Position numbers and translations under genes: made by a program. Positions 48,522 to 57,208 of a stretch of 64,000 nt of DNA are shown here, one piece after another. This DNA is from DATKKG01 sp035543015 (GTDB lineage Archaea; Thermoproteota; Nitrososphaeria; Conexivisphaerales; DTJL01). Within the stretch, counting starts at the first letter, position 1. Each line of letters opens with the position of its first letter. The notes below the pieces were generated by a model. The model worked only from the letters and a program-made list of their open reading frames with translations. It was not told the DNA's origin and made no database searches. Where the stretch lies: NCBI GenBank assembly GCA_035543015.1, contig DATKKG010000075.1:62001-126000 (forward strand), in the 5' to 3' direction.

Positions 48522-50699
48522 TTGCCCACGAGAAAGCTTAGGCTGAAGGTCCAGGAGGCCCTGCCCAGGGACATAGGGAAGGCCAGGGCGAGGCTCCCGA
48601 TGGGCGCCATGATGAGGATAGGGGTGAAGCCCGGGGACTTCCTCGAGCTGAAGGGGAAGCAGGTGGCCGCGGCCACCGCCTGGCCCAGCGACGAGGACGA
48701 CTCCGGCTCCGGCCTGGTCAGGATAGATGGCTCCATCAGGCGCAACCTGGGGGTCACCCTCAACGAATTCGTGGACGTGAGCAAGGCGGCGGTCAGGGCT
48801 GCCACGAGCGTCGTCCTCGCGCCTCTGGGCAAGTCGGTGCAGCTGGACGAGGACTTCGATTCGTTCGTCCTCAACAGGGTGAAGGGGATGCCTCTCGTGG
48901 AGGGGACCTCCCTGTCGATCGTGGTGCTCGGCAGTCCCGTCAGCTTCAAGGTCGTCAAGGTGTCGCCCAAAGGCATAGTCGTCGCCGAGGACTCAACCAG
49001 GCTGAAGGTTGAGCCCAAGCTGGCCGAGTCCCTGACGGCGGAGCAGCGGATCACCTACGACGACATCGGCGGACTGCGCGAGCAGCTCCGCAGGCTGAGG
49101 GAGATAGTCGAGCTTCCGCTGCGCTTCCCCGAGCTCTTCGCCAGGCTCGGCATCGAGCCTCCCCGAGGCGTCCTCCTCTATGGCCCGCCGGGGTGCGGCA
49201 AGACCATGATCGCCAAGGCCCTCGCCAACGAATCTCAGGCCAAGTTCTACACCATCAACGGCCCGGAGATCATGAGCAAGTACTACGGGGAGACCGAGGC
49301 CAAGCTCCGCGAGATATTCAAGGAGGCCCGCGAGAGCGCGCCCAGCGTCGTGTTCATCGACGAAATCGACGCCATCGCCCCCAAGAGGGAGGAGGTCTTC
49401 GGCGAGGTGGAGAAGCGGATGGTCGCCCAGCTCCTGTCTCTGATGGACGGGCTGAGCGAGCGGGGGAACGTGGTGGTCATCGGGGCCACCAACAGGATCG
49501 ACGATGTGGACCTGGCACTGAGGAGGCCCGGCCGCTTCGACAGGGAGGTCGAAATCGGCGTTCCCAACACCGACGGCAGGCTGGAGATACTTCAGATCCA
49601 CACCACCGGCATGCCTCTGGCTGTCGACGTCGACCTCAGGCGCCTCTCCTCAATCACGAACGGCTACACGGGCGCCGACCTGAAGGCCCTGTGCCGGGAG
49701 GCCGCATTGGGCGCGCTGCGCGAGGTGATACCGCAGACGGAGATCGACGTGCGTAACGTCCCCGCCGCGACGCTGGAGAGGATCACGATAGGCATGGAGA
49801 ACTTCCTGGACGCCTACAAGGGGATCGTCCCGACCGCCCTGCGTGAGTTCTACGTCGAGGTGCCGCAGACGCACTGGTCCGACGTAGGAGGCCTCGACAA
49901 GATCAAGGAGGCCCTCAGCGAAAACATCATCGAGGCCGTCAAGCACCCCGAGGAGTTCAAGAAGAAGGGCATCGAGCCCCCGCGAGGCGTCCTCCTCTAC
50001 GGCCCGCCCGGGTGCGGGAAGACGCTCCTGGCGAAGGCGTTGGCGGCGGAGTCTCAGACCAACCTCATCGTCATAAGGGGACCCGAGGTCCTGAGCAAGT
50101 GGCTGGGCGAATCGGAGAAGGCCATCAGGGACATCTTCAGGAAGGCCAGGTCGTCCAGCCCCTGCATCATATTGTTCGACGAAATCGACTCTCTGGGCCG
50201 CACCAGGTACGCCAGCGAGGAGACGTGGAGCGGAGAGACGGTCCTCAGCCAGCTGCTGACCCAGATCGACTCCCTGTACTCTGGCGAAGGCGTCTTCATC
50301 ATCGGCTCCACCAACAGGCCGGACCTGCTTGACCCGTCGCTGCTCAGGCCCGGGAGGCTGGGCGTGCTCTTCTACGTGTCCCCGCCGGACGAGGAAGGGC
50401 GCCTATCCATTCTCAAGATCCTGACTTCGCGCATGCCTCTGTCCTCCGACGTCGACCTGCCCTCCATCGCCAAGGAGGCGACCAACTTCACTGGAGCCGA
50501 CCTCGAATCTCTCTGCAGGGAGGCCGGCCTGTCCGCCATCAGAAGGAAGTCGGAGACGGTTTCGAGGATGGACTTCGACTCCGGGCTGAGACAAGTGAAG
50601 CCCGGATACAGCAAGGAGGTCGAGGAGTGGTACGCGGAGCTCGACAAGAAGCTGAGGAGCCATGTCGTGAAGCCGCAGAAGCAGCGCCAGTACGGCTGA
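48522..50699 (+). CDS. cdc48: Cdc48/VCP-type AAA+ ATPase
   Basis: This 725-residue double-ring AAA ATPase unfolds proteins for degradation or complex disassembly. The N-terminal double-psi barrel (about 1-180) is followed by D1 with Walker A GPPGCGKT (about 221-228) and Walker B FIDEIDA. D2 has the same Walker A (about 494-501) and LFDEIDSL. Both SRH arginines (GRFDREVE and GRLGVLFY) are visible, though the D2 SRH segment lacks the usual RFD. Starts at TTG 48522. The C-terminal tail lacks the HbYX motif of PAN, as expected for Cdc48. Confidence 0.94.
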   Translation: MPTRKLRLKVQEALPRDIGKARARLPMGAMMRIGVKPGDFLELKGKQVAAATAWPSDEDDSGSGLVRIDGSIRRNLGVTLNEFVDVSKAAVRAATSVVLAPLGKSVQLDEDFDSFVLNRVKGMPLVEGTSLSIVVLGSPVSFKVVKVSPKGIVVAEDSTRLKVEPKLAESLTAEQRITYDDIGGLREQLRRLREIVELPLRFPELFARLGIEPPRGVLLYGPPGCGKTMIAKALANESQAKFYTINGPEIMSKYYGETEAKLREIFKEARESAPSVVFIDEIDAIAPKREEVFGEVEKRMVAQLLSLMDGLSERGNVVVIGATNRIDDVDLALRRPGRFDREVEIGVPNTDGRLEILQIHTTGMPLAVDVDLRRLSSITNGYTGADLKALCREAALGALREVIPQTEIDVRNVPAATLERITIGMENFLDAYKGIVPTALREFYVEVPQTHWSDVGGLDKIKEALSENIIEAVKHPEEFKKKGIEPPRGVLLYGPPGCGKTLLAKALAAESQTNLIVIRGPEVLSKWLGESEKAIRDIFRKARSSSPCIILFDEIDSLGRTRYASEETWSGETVLSQLLTQIDSLYSGEGVFIIGSTNRPDLLDPSLLRPGRLGVLFYVSPPDEEGRLSILKILTSRMPLSSDVDLPSIAKEATNFTGADLESLCREAGLSAIRRKSETVSRMDFDSGLRQVKPGYSKEVEEWYAELDKKLRSHVVKPQKQRQYG

Positions 50700-50769
50700 C
50701 CCCCCAACAACCTTATTAAGCCTCCAGCGGGCACTTTCGAGACGACTTTCTGGTCAGCGTGACCTGACT

Positions 50770-51006
50770 ATGGTAGATAGCCTCGCGGCGCAGATCGACG
50801 AAAGAATCCGTTCGATGAAGGTGACCACGGACGTAGAGCTGCTCAACGAGCTGCGCAAGACGAAGGAGATGGACATGGAGGACCTCAACGACATCCTCTT
50901 CCGCCTTGAGATCAAGGGCTTGATAACCGTAAGCTGGATGGACAAGGAAAGGCGCCGTATCGAATACCGCGAGCCCAAGGAGCCAGCTCGTCAGGAAAGC
51001 ACTTAA
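50770..51006 (+). CDS. Small winged-helix-like protein, 78 aa
   Basis: This 78-residue protein is mostly helical and has a helix-turn-strand pattern (TTDVELLNELRK, MEDLNDILFRLEIKGLITVSW, then a basic RRRIEYRE strand) that resembles a winged helix. It may be a DNA- or protein-binding factor. It sits between cdc48 and fen1 on the same strand. Not assigned to a family, though archaeal homologues are likely. Confidence 0.6.
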   Translation: MVDSLAAQIDERIRSMKVTTDVELLNELRKTKEMDMEDLNDILFRLEIKGLITVSWMDKERRRIEYREPKEPARQEST

Positions 51007-51042
51007 GAGACTTCCCGGCCCTTTTCGCCTGGCTTCGAGAGA

Positions 51043-52071
51043 ATGGGAGTCGACCTAGGCCCTCTCGTCAAGGAGAGGGCGACCATCAGGCTGGAGGACC
51101 TGAACAGGCGCATCATAGCGATAGACGCCTACAACGCCCTCTATCAGTTCCTGGCGGTGATCAGGGGAGAGACGGGCGAGCCCCTGATGGACAGGGAGGG
51201 GAGGGTCACCAGCCACCTGAGCGGCCTCTTCTATCGCACCTGCAACTTCCTGGAGAAGGGGGCCCGGCCGCTGTACGTCTTCGACGGCAAGCCTCCCCAA
51301 CTCAAGCATGAGGAGATCTCGCGGAGAGGGGAGGCCAAGCGGAAGGCCTACGAGCTCTACCAGGAGGCGCAGGTGAGGGGGGACGCGGAGGGGATGCGGA
51401 AGTACGGCTCACTGTCCGTCCGTCTCGACGAAGGGATGGTGGCGGAGTCCAAGGAGCTGCTGAAGCTTATGGGCCTGCCTGTTGTGCAGGCTCCCTCCGA
51501 GGGAGAGTGCGAGGCCGCCTACCTCGCCTCGGTTGGGAAGGCCTGGGCTTCGGTTTCCCAGGACTACGACTCCCTCCTCTTCGGGTCGCCTCGGCTAATC
51601 AGGAACCTCACGGTTTCCGGACGCAGGAAGCTTCCGGGCAGGGACATCTACATCGAGGTGATCCCCGAGATGGTGAAGCTCGAGGACGTCCTCCGTGAAT
51701 TGTCCGTGGACCATGCCCAGCTGGTGGACCTTGGGATCCTCCTCGGCACGGACTTCAACCCCGATGGGTTCAAAGGAGTGGGCACGGCGACCGCGCTGAA
51801 GTACATCCACACCTACGGGTCGCTCGACCGCGTGGAACCCCTCAAGGACGAGATCGCCGGCACGGATTACCAGCAGATCCGCGACATCTTCCTCAAGCCC
51901 GCCGTCGCCGACGTCGGCGAGCTGGAGTGGGGAGAGATAGACCTGGATGGCCTGAAGTCCATGCTCTGCGACAGGCACGACTTCTCCCCCGAACGGGTCC
52001 AAGCGGCCGTGGTCAGGGTAAGGGAGGCTTCCAAGGGACGGAGCGAGACCCTCGAAAGGTGGTTCGGCTAG
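51043..52071 (+). CDS. fen: Flap endonuclease 1
   Basis: This 342-residue structure-specific nuclease processes Okazaki fragment flaps. The N-terminal signature MGVDLGPLV and catalytic acid D28 (AIDAYNALYQF), D80-area in YVFDGKPP, and the EGECEAAYL and SQDYDSLLFG motifs with further Asp ligands are present. The helix-hairpin-helix region is GTDFNPDGFKGVG. The C-terminus ends ETLERWFG, a PIP-box-like motif for PCNA binding. Start ATG 51043. The neighbour Pcm begins 4 nt after the stop. Confidence 0.95.
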   Translation: MGVDLGPLVKERATIRLEDLNRRIIAIDAYNALYQFLAVIRGETGEPLMDREGRVTSHLSGLFYRTCNFLEKGARPLYVFDGKPPQLKHEEISRRGEAKRKAYELYQEAQVRGDAEGMRKYGSLSVRLDEGMVAESKELLKLMGLPVVQAPSEGECEAAYLASVGKAWASVSQDYDSLLFGSPRLIRNLTVSGRRKLPGRDIYIEVIPEMVKLEDVLRELSVDHAQLVDLGILLGTDFNPDGFKGVGTATALKYIHTYGSLDRVEPLKDEIAGTDYQQIRDIFLKPAVADVGELEWGEIDLDGLKSMLCDRHDFSPERVQAAVVRVREASKGRSETLERWFG

Positions 52072-52075
52072 GCTT

Positions 52076-52741
52076 TTGAAGCTAGACCTACTCAGGCGCG
52101 GCCTCGCTGACAACCTGGCCGCCGAAGGCATCCTCCAATCGGAGGACGTGCGGAGGGCCTTCCTCAAGGTCCCCCGTGAAGCGTTCGTCTGGCCAGGGAG
52201 CCTAGGCCAGGCGTACTTCGACATGCCCCTTTCCCTGGGCGAGACCGGCCAGACGATCTCGGCCCCTCACATGGTTGTCATCATGCTCGAGGCACTGAAG
52301 CCCAAGCCGGGCGACGTCGTCCTTGAGGTGGGCACGGGAAGCGGCTACAATGCCGCCCTCCTGGCGGAGATGGTCTGCCCTGACGGGAGATCAGGAGGGA
52401 GGGTCGTCACGGTGGAGCGCGTCCCCGAGCTGGCCGACTTCGCCAGGAGCAACCTGGCCAAGACCGGATACTCGGACAGAGTGCAAGTGATCGTGGGCGA
52501 CGGAACCCTGGGCGACGGGGCCGGGACGAAGTTCGACGGGATAATGGTCACGGCCGCGGCTCCACGCATACCTGCCGCGCTCAAGAGACAGCTCAAGCCG
52601 AACGGCAGGCTGCTCATCCCCGTCGGACATCTTGGCTACCAGGACCTCATCCGGTGCACCAGGAAGGCCGGGGACAGGTACGAGGAGGAGAACCTCGGAG
52701 GATGCATCTTCGTTCCGCTGGTCGGTCAGGACGGCTACTAG
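52076..52741 (+). CDS. pcm: Protein-L-isoaspartate O-methyltransferase
   Basis: This 221-residue SAM-dependent enzyme repairs isoaspartyl damage in proteins. The family pattern is clear: FLKVPREAFV, the GQTISAPHM motif, SAM site VLEVGTGSGYNAAL (about 82-95) and the GDGTLGD and MVTAAAPRIP strands. It starts at TTG or ATG 52076, 4 nt after the fen1 stop, so they are one transcript. The C-terminal Gly-rich segment is slightly divergent. Confidence 0.92.
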   Translation: MKLDLLRRGLADNLAAEGILQSEDVRRAFLKVPREAFVWPGSLGQAYFDMPLSLGETGQTISAPHMVVIMLEALKPKPGDVVLEVGTGSGYNAALLAEMVCPDGRSGGRVVTVERVPELADFARSNLAKTGYSDRVQVIVGDGTLGDGAGTKFDGIMVTAAAPRIPAALKRQLKPNGRLLIPVGHLGYQDLIRCTRKAGDRYEEENLGGCIFVPLVGQDGY

Positions 52742-52750
52742 GCGACCCGG

Positions 52751-53170
52751 TTGGAACCCCTGATGCGGGTCCGCTTCAAGGGGCACAAGAACCTCTTGGC
52801 CACGAACAGGATGACGATGGAGGTCACTCGGGAGGACTACCTCACCCTGAGGGGAGACTGCATCGTCGGCATCCTGGCCGACTCGGCGTGCAAGGACCTC
52901 CCCGATGCGGCCAAGGCCTTCCTTACGGGAGGGGATCCCCGAGTGAGGTTCGTCCTTTCCGTGGAGGGCGAGACCTTCGAGTTCCTCGCGTCGGGGTCCA
53001 GCTCTCTCACACTGACCCACCCGGTCAGCATGGTCATACGGAAGAGCACCTACACCTGCTCAAGGACCCTGGCCGTCAAGTCGTCGGCCGCCGCCAGCGA
53101 CGTCCCAAGGTCCATGGTGAGGAGGCTGGCCTCCGGAGCCGGAGGGGAGCTGGCGGCCTATCCCGCCTAG
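52751..53170 (+). CDS. DUF371-family archaeal protein
   Basis: This 139-residue protein has the pattern FKGHKNLLATNRMTMEVTRED and LRGDCIVGILAD, which matches the DUF371 family of archaeal proteins of unknown function. It is soluble with a beta-rich core. The C-terminal Ala-rich tail is low in complexity. The start is TTG 52751, 9 nt after the pcm stop, consistent with a polycistronic unit with fen1 and pcm. Confidence 0.72.
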   Translation: MEPLMRVRFKGHKNLLATNRMTMEVTREDYLTLRGDCIVGILADSACKDLPDAAKAFLTGGDPRVRFVLSVEGETFEFLASGSSSLTLTHPVSMVIRKSTYTCSRTLAVKSSAAASDVPRSMVRRLASGAGGELAAYPA

Positions 53171-53273
53171 CCGGGGTTCAGGGCATCTCGTCGCGGGAGG
53201 CGTGTTTCGCGGCATATCCGGCTCGAAAAGAAAGGTTTTAATTGCGCAAAGCGTCAAGCCGGGGTGACTCGGC

Positions 53274-53687
53274 ATGGACGAAGTCGACAAGAAGCTCCTT
53301 GAGCTTCTTAAGCACGACGCTCGTCTTTCCTTTGTTGACCTTGGCTCGAACGTCGGTCTCTCTGAGGCGGCGGTTAGGCGCAGGGTCAAGCGGCTCCAGG
53401 AGCTCAACATCATCAAGAGGTTCACGATAGACATCGAGGTCGGGCAGGCGGCAAGCGCCCTGACCCTTGTGGCGGTGGCGCCTTCGACCCCGACCAGCGA
53501 CGTCTCAGCCAGGATCAAGGCCCTCCCGGCTGTACAGAGGGTCTACGAAATCACGGGCCAGTACGACATCGCGGTCCTGATTACGGGGACCAACATCGCG
53601 GAGGTCAACGGCAGCATCGACCAGATACGCCGGGCCGACGGGGTGGCCACGACGAACACGATAATCATCCTCAGGGAGATAACCTAG
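53274..53687 (+). CDS. Lrp/AsnC-family transcriptional regulator
   Basis: This 137-residue regulator has an N-terminal helix-turn-helix (residues 1-50: MDEVDKKLLELLKHDARLSF, then LSEAAVRRRVKRLQELNII) and a C-terminal ligand-binding RAM domain (about 60-137: TLVAVAPSTP, with QYDIAVLITG). Members control amino-acid metabolism and often form octamers. A TATA-like GTTTTAATT at 53236-53244 lies about 30 nt upstream of the ATG. The ligand is unknown. Confidence 0.9.
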   Translation: MDEVDKKLLELLKHDARLSFVDLGSNVGLSEAAVRRRVKRLQELNIIKRFTIDIEVGQAASALTLVAVAPSTPTSDVSARIKALPAVQRVYEITGQYDIAVLITGTNIAEVNGSIDQIRRADGVATTNTIIILREIT

Positions 53688-53744
53688 CTTTCCCGTTCGG
53701 AGCTAGGCATATTAGCTCAACCCGCTTCTCATGGGCGTCAGCGC

Positions 53745-54014
53745 TTGAGGGTACGCGTCAGGGTCTTCGGGTTGGTCCAGGGGGTCGGCTTCAGGTACTT
53801 CGTCAGGGAGTCCGCCCTCTCTCTGATGCTGAAGGGTTGGGTCCGGAACGCCGAAGACGGCTCCGTCGAGGCCCTCTTCGAAGGAGACGAAGACTCGATT
53901 CACCGGGCCGTGGAGCTCTGCAGGATGGGGCCGCCGATGGCTTCCGTCGAAAGGGTCACCGTCAGCCCGGATTCAGGTGACCAGCTCCCGGACGATTTCA
54001 GGATCTCCGACTAG
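53745..54014 (+). CDS. acyP: Acylphosphatase
   Basis: This 89-residue enzyme hydrolyses acyl phosphates. The catalytic residues are R17 in GVGFRYFVRE and N35 in GWVRNAEDGSV. The overall length matches the family. Starts at TTG 53745, with the next in-frame codons encoding RVRVRVFG. It is a short gene, and the sequence downstream to 54101 appears non-coding. Confidence 0.92.
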   Translation: MRVRVRVFGLVQGVGFRYFVRESALSLMLKGWVRNAEDGSVEALFEGDEDSIHRAVELCRMGPPMASVERVTVSPDSGDQLPDDFRISD

Positions 54015-54101
54015 GTTTGCAGCTTTGGCTGGATGTGTTTTGGGTCAGTTCGTCGCGAGGTCTTCAACGCCTTGGGGGCTCAGCCTGGGACGGCGATAAC
54101 T

Positions 54102-54419
54102 TCATCCCGATCTTGAGCTGAAAAGCCCGGCTTCTTTAAGTCTTGTCCTGAGCGCCTTGATCGTGCCCGAGCAGTGGAGCGGCCTGAGCCAACCGGGACC
54201 GTCCTTCGTGAAGCTGACGGCGAGGACGACGTCGTCGGACGAGCTTCCCTCCCTCATAAGAGCCCTCAACACGAAACCCCATTCCCGCTTCTCGACGACC
54301 TTGAGGGTCACTTCGTGGGCGGAGCTGAGGCCGGAGAGCCTGACCAGGTTCTCCCTTATCGGCTCGGGCCGGTCGACTTCCCTGGCCAGGACGGCGAAGT
54401 ACCTCTTGACGAGTTTCAT
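54102..54419 (-). CDS. rnp2: RNase P protein component Pop5
   Basis: This 105-residue protein is the archaeal Pop5 subunit of the RNase P ribonucleoprotein that matures tRNA 5' ends. The KRYFAVLAREV start and the LHCSGTIKALRTRL segment, with SGTI as the hallmark, identify the family. Its ATG (54419) overlaps the Rpp30 stop as ATGA. Pop5 and Rpp30 form a heterotetramer that binds the catalytic domain of the RNA. The whole operon on the minus strand is COG1325, Rpp30, Pop5. Confidence 0.85.
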   Translation of the reverse strand: MKLVKRYFAVLAREVDRPEPIRENLVRLSGLSSAHEVTLKVVEKREWGFVLRALMREGSSSDDVVLAVSFTKDGPGWLRPLHCSGTIKALRTRLKEAGLFSSRSG

Positions 54420-55012
54420 GGCCCCCCCTCCCTCCGCCGGGTCGATGCGAGAAGCTCCAGCTTCCTGAGGAACCTCCTCTCCCTGACGCCGGCCGAGCGA
54501 CGGCCCGACTTGACCAGCGCCGCGAAAGCCTTCTTTGTGAGCGGCGTGCAAAGCTCTTCCGGCTCCCTTGCGGAAGACGAGGCGATGACGGGGATGCCCC
54601 TTGCCCCTGCCGCCCTCGCCAGACGCGACGTCCACTCGAACGTCTTCGCAGGCGAGGTCTCGTAGGCCCTGCGGACCTCCGAAAGGGAGACCTCGAGGGC
54701 CTCCACCCTGTTGGGGTGGGACGCCAGATAGGAGTCCACATCATCAACGGCGTCCACGAGGCCCACGGACAGGAGCGACGGAGGCTTGCGCCTGGCTGAC
54801 ACCTGGGCCAGCGAGCAGGAATCCACGAAGGGGAGGGAGCTCCCGGCCGTGAGAAGGAAACAGCGAATCCCGTCTCCGGCCTCCGCCTGGAACCCCGCCG
54901 CCTCCGCCTCGGGCAGGTCCAGCCCAACGACGGAGCAACCCATGAGATCCAAGGCCTTCACCCACGCCCCGTAGGGCTTCGACGGCTTGATGCGCAGCTC
55001 GATGTGGCTCAC
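54416..55012 (-). CDS. rnp3: RNase P protein component Rpp30
   Basis: This 198-residue protein has the PHP-like TIM-barrel-type fold of Rpp30, with IELRIKPSKP at the start, VDAVDDVDSYLASHPNRVEALEVS in the middle and the PVIASSSAREPEELCTPL strand near the C-terminus. It binds RNase P RNA with Pop5. The start GTG overlaps the upstream COG1325-like stop by 4 nt (GTGA). The C-terminus is basic (RRERRFLRKLELL-like) as in other archaeal Rpp30. Confidence 0.85.
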   Translation of the reverse strand: MSHIELRIKPSKPYGAWVKALDLMGCSVVGLDLPEAEAAGFQAEAGDGIRCFLLTAGSSLPFVDSCSLAQVSARRKPPSLLSVGLVDAVDDVDSYLASHPNRVEALEVSLSEVRRAYETSPAKTFEWTSRLARAAGARGIPVIASSSAREPEELCTPLTKKAFAALVKSGRRSAGVRERRFLRKLELLASTRRREGGP

Positions 55013-55419
55013 TCCAGGAACCCCCTGACCAGCTCTATCGCTTCGCCGCCCTTTCCCTCCAGTTTGAACCGCAGCCTCACCGGGTCCCTCTCTCCCAGTT
55101 CGAGCCTGCCGACGACCAGCCCCTGCTTGTCCAGCCTGATGAAGAGCGTCCCCCTTTCGTCGATGTGCATCCCGAGCTGGCCCAGAAGGCGGGCCCTGTC
55201 CGCCGGTCCCAGCCCCTTCAGCACCCTTTCCAGAAGCCTGTCGGCCTCGGGCTGGTCGAGGGCGGCTCTCCCCTCCACGATCATGTTGCCGTTGTGGCCG
55301 TACAGGGTCACCGAGTTCGGCGCCTCCACCCCCAGGAGCTCCTTCAGGGCACTGTCCACCTTGCCCCGGTCCTCCGTGAGATGAACGTGGAACGAGACCT
55401 CGGCGGACTTCGCTTTCAT
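55009..55419 (-). CDS. COG1325-type RNA-binding protein
   Basis: This 136-residue protein belongs to the archaeal COG1325 group, predicted exosome-associated RNA-binding proteins. Landmarks are AEVSFHVHLTEDRGKV and the GHNGNMIVEGRAALDQ and DERGTLFIRLDKQ segments. I start at ATG 55419, about 35 nt downstream of a CTTTATC TATA. In archaea such genes cluster with RNase P and exosome genes, and the operon here continues with Rpp30 and Pop5 by overlapping starts. Confidence 0.82.
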   Translation of the reverse strand: MKAKSAEVSFHVHLTEDRGKVDSALKELLGVEAPNSVTLYGHNGNMIVEGRAALDQPEADRLLERVLKGLGPADRARLLGQLGMHIDERGTLFIRLDKQGLVVGRLELGERDPVRLRFKLEGKGGEAIELVRGFLE

Positions 55420-55511
55420 TCCTTGCCGGTGCCAACTGACTTGCCAAGCAAGATAAAGGTTATCTTCACCGCGCGGCGTCAAGCGCAAGGACCTTAACAG
55501 CAGTGTCGGAT

Positions 55512-55991
55512 TCAGGGACTAAGGGCTGTCACATCGATGGGAAAACTGTAGCCACCTTCGGTGACGACAACTATCCTCTCTGTCGAACCAATGCTGAATG
55601 CATTTCGACCGTCGATGTTCGGGAACACCAGGGTCAGTTCAACACTACCCCCGGGATGGGGGACACGGACGTCCAATGTGCCCAAGGGGTCCTGTACTGC
55701 AGTCCCGTTTGCCGCCACGGACACACTCTTCCAGAAGTCCCACAAGTAGGAATTGTTGACCATCACGCCTCCAATGAAGGTATCCTTCGGCTTCTCGTTA
55801 TGGGCAATCAGGCTAAGGGTGCAATTGTTGGGATACACCGTCACCGAGGTGTTTGTGATTGAGAGTTTCTCGAAGACTTCCGGGGTACCCGTGCTGAGGG
55901 CGCCGTTCCACCAAGCTTCCACGACCTGATAGCACAGAAGAATCACGACAAGAGTCAACAGAGACACGTAGAGCCTGTCCCTGTTCTTCAA
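55512..55991 (-). CDS. Membrane-anchored extracellular protein, 159 aa
   Basis: This 159-residue protein has one N-terminal hydrophobic helix (about residues 8-26) and a beta-rich external domain with several N-glycosylation sequons (NTS, NCT, NNS, NGT). It is lower in GC than its neighbours, which may mean recent gain or relaxed selection. It starts at TTG 55991, with a strong TTTATATC TATA about 40 nt upstream. Not recognised. It could be a surface protein of unknown type. Confidence 0.55.
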   Translation of the reverse strand: MKNRDRLYVSLLTLVVILLCYQVVEAWWNGALSTGTPEVFEKLSITNTSVTVYPNNCTLSLIAHNEKPKDTFIGGVMVNNSYLWDFWKSVSVAANGTAVQDPLGTLDVRVPHPGGSVELTLVFPNIDGRNAFSIGSTERIVVVTEGGYSFPIDVTALSP

Positions 55992-56200
55992 CTGCGTGGC
56001 GCCGTCTGGTGTAGTGGAGTTCTGTTGATATAAATGTCAAGCTGGTCGGCCACTCAGGGCTTCGCCTCCCGGGAAACCTTCAACGCGTTGAAACGCCTAC
56101 CTTTATCCTTACGACCATTAGTAGTAACGAATAGGAACAGAATTAATGTTGGGCACTGCTGGCAAAAGGGTTATCTTGAGCTCCGGTTTCACGACCTCCG

Positions 56201-57208
56201 ATGTCGCGCAGACGAGGCGCCCGCATCCTGGGCCTCGGGATAGAGAGCACGGCGCACACCTTCGGTGCGGCCTTGATGGATTCCGAAGGCGAGGTCCTGG
56301 CGGACTGCCGGGAAGTCTACCGCGCACCCGCCGGCTCCGGCATCCACCCACGCGAAGCCTCGAGGCACCACGCGGAGGTGGCCCCGGCCGTCCTGAAGGA
56401 ATGCTTTGGCAGGGCCGGACTCGCTGCCGCCGACCTGGACTTCATAGCGTACTCCGCCGGACCCGGCCTGGGACCCTGCCTGAGGGTCGGCGCCGTCGTC
56501 GCCAGGTCCCTCAGCTCCTTCTACCGCAAACCCCTGGTCCCCGTCAACCACGCCGTGGGCCACCTGGAACTGGGCTCGCTTCTCTGCGACATGTCCTCCC
56601 CCGTATGCCTCCTCGTGTCAGGGGGGCACACGGCCGTGGTCGTCCCCGCCGGTGGGCGTTGGAGGATCTTCGGGGAAACGCTAGACATCACGGTCGGCCA
56701 GCTTCTTGACCAGTTCGGCAGGTTCATCGGCCTCGGGAGCCCCTGCGGCCCCGCCATCGAGAAGATGGCGCTGAAGGGAAGGCACCTGGTCGACCTGCCG
56801 TACGTCGTCAAGGGCAACGACGTTTCGTTCTCCGGGCTCCTGACCGCGGCCAAGAACCAGGTGGGGGGCCACGCCAACGAAGACCTCGCCTATTCGATCC
56901 AGGAGCACGCCTACGCCATGCTCTGCGAGGTTTCGGAACGCGCGCTGGCGTTCTCCGAGAAGAAGGAGCTCCTCATCGTGGGCGGCGTCTCGGCCAACAG
57001 GCGGCTCATGGAGATGGTCGGGACCGTGGCCCTCCGGCAGGGCGCGAGGTCCGCAGGCTGCCCGCCAGCCTTCTCCGGGGACTGCGGAGCCCAGATCGCC
57101 TGGGCCGGCTTGGAGCATTTCCAGGCGGGCCTGTCGGTGCGTCCCGTCTCCGGCTTCGTTCGGCAGTCCTGGCGACTGGACACGGTGGGAGTGCCATGGA
57201 GAGACTGA
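56201..57208 (+). CDS. kae1: KEOPS subunit Kae1 (tRNA N6-threonylcarbamoyladenosine synthase)
   Basis: Kae1 transfers the threonylcarbamoyl group to A37 of ANN-decoding tRNAs in the KEOPS complex. This 335-residue protein has the ASKHA fold with metal ligands H117 and H121 (VNHAVGHLELG), GIESTAHTFG at the start and the VSGGHTAVVV and VGGVSANRRLMEM loops. Start ATG 56201. Its end overlaps the Bud32 start by 13 nt. Kae1 and Bud32 are not fused here. Confidence 0.95.
   Translation: MSRRRGARILGLGIESTAHTFGAALMDSEGEVLADCREVYRAPAGSGIHPREASRHHAEVAPAVLKECFGRAGLAAADLDFIAYSAGPGLGPCLRVGAVVARSLSSFYRKPLVPVNHAVGHLELGSLLCDMSSPVCLLVSGGHTAVVVPAGGRWRIFGETLDITVGQLLDQFGRFIGLGSPCGPAIEKMALKGRHLVDLPYVVKGNDVSFSGLLTAAKNQVGGHANEDLAYSIQEHAYAMLCEVSERALAFSEKKELLIVGGVSANRRLMEMVGTVALRQGARSAGCPPAFSGDCGAQIAWAGLEHFQAGLSVRPVSGFVRQSWRLDTVGVPWRD

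Noticed and set aside
54015..54101. Small RNA between acylphosphatase and Pop5
   Set aside because: No consistent stem or box motif was found in this 87-nt gap between convergent genes.
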